NCBI RefSeq assembly: GCF_008757455.1 | Contig: NZ_VCMV01000019.1 | Location: 1-32,820, forward strand | Reading direction: 5' to 3' | Length of the DNA: 32,820 nucleotides | Source: Microvirga brassicacearum | GTDB lineage: Bacteria; Pseudomonadota; Alphaproteobacteria; Rhizobiales; Beijerinckiaceae | In this document: positions 31,740-32,820 of the stretch, in pieces | Layout of the letters: each line of letters starts with the position of its first letter | Numbering within the stretch: position 1 is the first letter of the stretch | Notes under the pieces: model-generated | Databases searched by the model: none | What the model was told of the DNA's origin: nothing | What the model saw: only the letters and a program-made list of their open reading frames with translations | Made by a program: the position numbers and the translations under genes

Positions 31740-32207
31740 ATGTCTTCCCCTGCACGTGAAACTGTCATGACCGGCGGCTGCCAATGCGGCGCGGTCCGAT
31801 ACGCGCTGAAATCCGAGCCAACCGAGGCCAGCATCTGCCATTGCCGGATGTGCCAGAAGGCGTTCGGCAATTACTTCTCCGCACTGACCGGGGTGCCGAT
31901 GGGCGATCTCGTGTGGACCCGCGGCGAGCCCGGCATCTTCAAGAGCTCGGAGGCGGTGGAACGCGGGTTCTGCCGCGATTGCGGCACGCCGCTGACGTTT
32001 CAATACGTCGGCCAGGATCGCATCAACGTCTCGATCGGCAGCCTCGACGAACCCGCGCGGGTCACGCCGGAGGTGCAATGGGGCATCGAGAGCAGGCTGC
32101 CGGCCTTTGCCATCCTGCACACCCTGCGCGGCGCCACGACCGAGGACGTCGCGACGCCGGAGGACTTGGCCCGGATGAAATCACGGCAGCATCCGGACCA
32201 CGATTGA
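31740..32207 (+). CDS. GFA family (CENP-V/Gfa-like) zinc protein
   Basis: This 155-residue protein has the Gfa fold (PF04828). The zinc cysteines are Cys14 and Cys16 (GGCQCGAVRY), Cys33, Cys35 and Cys38 (CHCRMC), and Cys78 and Cys81 (FCRDCGTPLTF). The founding member was described as glutathione-dependent formaldehyde-activating enzyme, a claim later questioned; most members have no proven reaction. The ATG at 31740 follows GAGGAGA six bases away, and an upstream open frame to 31617 lacks family sequence. It is divergent from the RTX gene and convergent with alaS. Confidence 0.92.
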   Translation: MSSPARETVMTGGCQCGAVRYALKSEPTEASICHCRMCQKAFGNYFSALTGVPMGDLVWTRGEPGIFKSSEAVERGFCRDCGTPLTFQYVGQDRINVSIGSLDEPARVTPEVQWGIESRLPAFAILHTLRGATTEDVATPEDLARMKSRQHPDHD

Positions 32208-32258
32208 TCCGCGGCGCCGCCCCTTGGAGCGTCGGCCGCGGATGACCGTTCGACGAAC

Positions 32259-32820
32259 CTAACCCGCCGCGAGCGCGGCTTCGACCGCCGCCAGAGCCGC
32301 CTCGGCCTGGGCGCCGTCGGGTCCGCCCGCCTGCGCCATGTCGCGCCGGCCGCCGCCACCCTTGCCGCCGAGTTTTTCGGCGCCCACGCGCACCAGGGCG
32401 ACCGCGTCGACCGTCGCCGTCAGGTCTTCGGTGACGCCGACGACGATGCCGGCCTTGCCGTCATCCGCCACGCCGATAATGGCGACGACGCCGGAGCCGA
32501 GACGCTTCTTGCCTTCGTCGGCCAGTGCCTTCAGGTCCTTCATTTCCACGCCGGTCACAGCCCGCGCCATCAGCTTGACGCCGTTGACGTTGCGCACCGG
32601 GTCGCCCTCACTCGCTCCACCGCCCATGGCCAGTTTGCGGCGCGCTTCCTGCAGGTCGCGTTCAAGCTTGCGGCGATCGTCGAGCAGTGCCGAGAGGCGC
32701 TCGGGCGCCTCATCGACGGGCGTTTTCAACAACCCTGCGATCTCGCGCAATTTGCGGCTCTCATTGGCAAGATGGCGCCGCGCGGTGTCGCCCGTCATCG
32801 CTTCGAGACGACGCACGCCG
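32259..32820 (-). CDS. alaS: Alanine--tRNA ligase, C-terminal part (truncated by window edge)
   Basis: Only the last ~186 residues are in the window; the gene continues past the right edge. The fragment begins in the end of the editing domain ([13 protein letters not shown]). It then has the coiled-coil linker (about [12 protein letters not shown] to EARRKLAM) and the C-terminal DHHA1 domain, ending in the glycine-rich [16 protein letters not shown]. That last segment is the usual hallmark and helps bind the tRNA elbow. The stop at 32259-32261 follows an Ala-rich tail. It is convergent with the GFA gene, 51 bases apart. Confidence 0.96.
   Translation of the reverse strand, partial: GVRRLEAMTGDTARRHLANESRKLREIAGLLKTPVDEAPERLSALLDDRRKLERDLQEARRKLAMGGGASEGDPVRNVNGVKLMARAVTGVEMKDLKALADEGKKRLGSGVVAIIGVADDGKAGIVVGVTEDLTATVDAVALVRVGAEKLGGKGGGGRRDMAQAGGPDGAQAEAALAAVEAALAAG

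Overview
This window looks like chromosomal DNA of a GC-rich alphaproteobacterium, most probably of the order Hyphomicrobiales (Rhizobiales). The signs are a Porin_2-family porin, a DUF3126 protein next to cysE, a CHCC zinc-finger protein of the NDUFS6 type, a BTLCP transglutaminase-like protein, a eukaryote-like NADP isocitrate dehydrogenase, the block rpsD-murI-trmJ-icd-alaS, and several palindromic intergenic repeat types I associate with this order. The genus cannot be fixed by eye. Almost everything is core or soft-core metabolism. I see no phage, transposase, integrase, CRISPR array, toxin-antitoxin pair or defence locus, and nothing that is clearly an undescribed system.

Left part (1-7200): thrS, yidD and an IscU-like scaffold gene form a minus-strand group, with iscU and yidD overlapping by one base. 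hisI and a patatin-like phospholipase follow on the plus strand. Two tandem copies of a ~107-bp palindromic repeat separate the patatin gene from a CBS-domain gene and a rhomboid protease gene on the minus strand. A secreted BTLCP-type cysteine protease-like gene lies beyond a region with a consensus CtrA-type site.

Middle (7200-20300): cysE, DUF3126 and a gamma-carbonic-anhydrase-like gene form a minus-strand cluster. Next come a crotonase-family gene without the two catalytic glutamates, a small methyltransferase, an alpha/beta hydrolase, a CHCC zinc-finger gene one base ahead of an FAD monooxygenase gene, tRNA-Leu(UAA), and a porin with its own terminator. A small secreted Cys protein follows, then a minus-strand run of molybdopterin-binding (CinA-like), xanthine phosphoribosyltransferase and acyl-CoA/ACP ligase genes. 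rpe and purB are on the plus strand.

Right part (20300-32820): a cyclopropane-fatty-acid synthase-like gene, an RBBP9/YdeN-like hydrolase and an LTXXQ periplasmic protein run toward rpsD, and a ~460-bp array of three terminators alternating with two long palindromes separates them. The rpsD-murI-trmJ-icd-alaS block carries extra genes: a hydrolase-like protein lacking the nucleophile serine, a glycine-zipper lipoprotein, a small membrane protein, a small secreted Cys protein, an RTX calcium-binding protein with an internal duplication, and a GFA-family zinc protein. alaS runs off the right edge.

Most genes have good Shine-Dalgarno sequences, which settle several starts (GTG for DUF3126, TTG for the acyl ligase). 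Convergent genes are often separated by strong hairpins. Long open frames opposite real genes are common because of the high GC and were left out.
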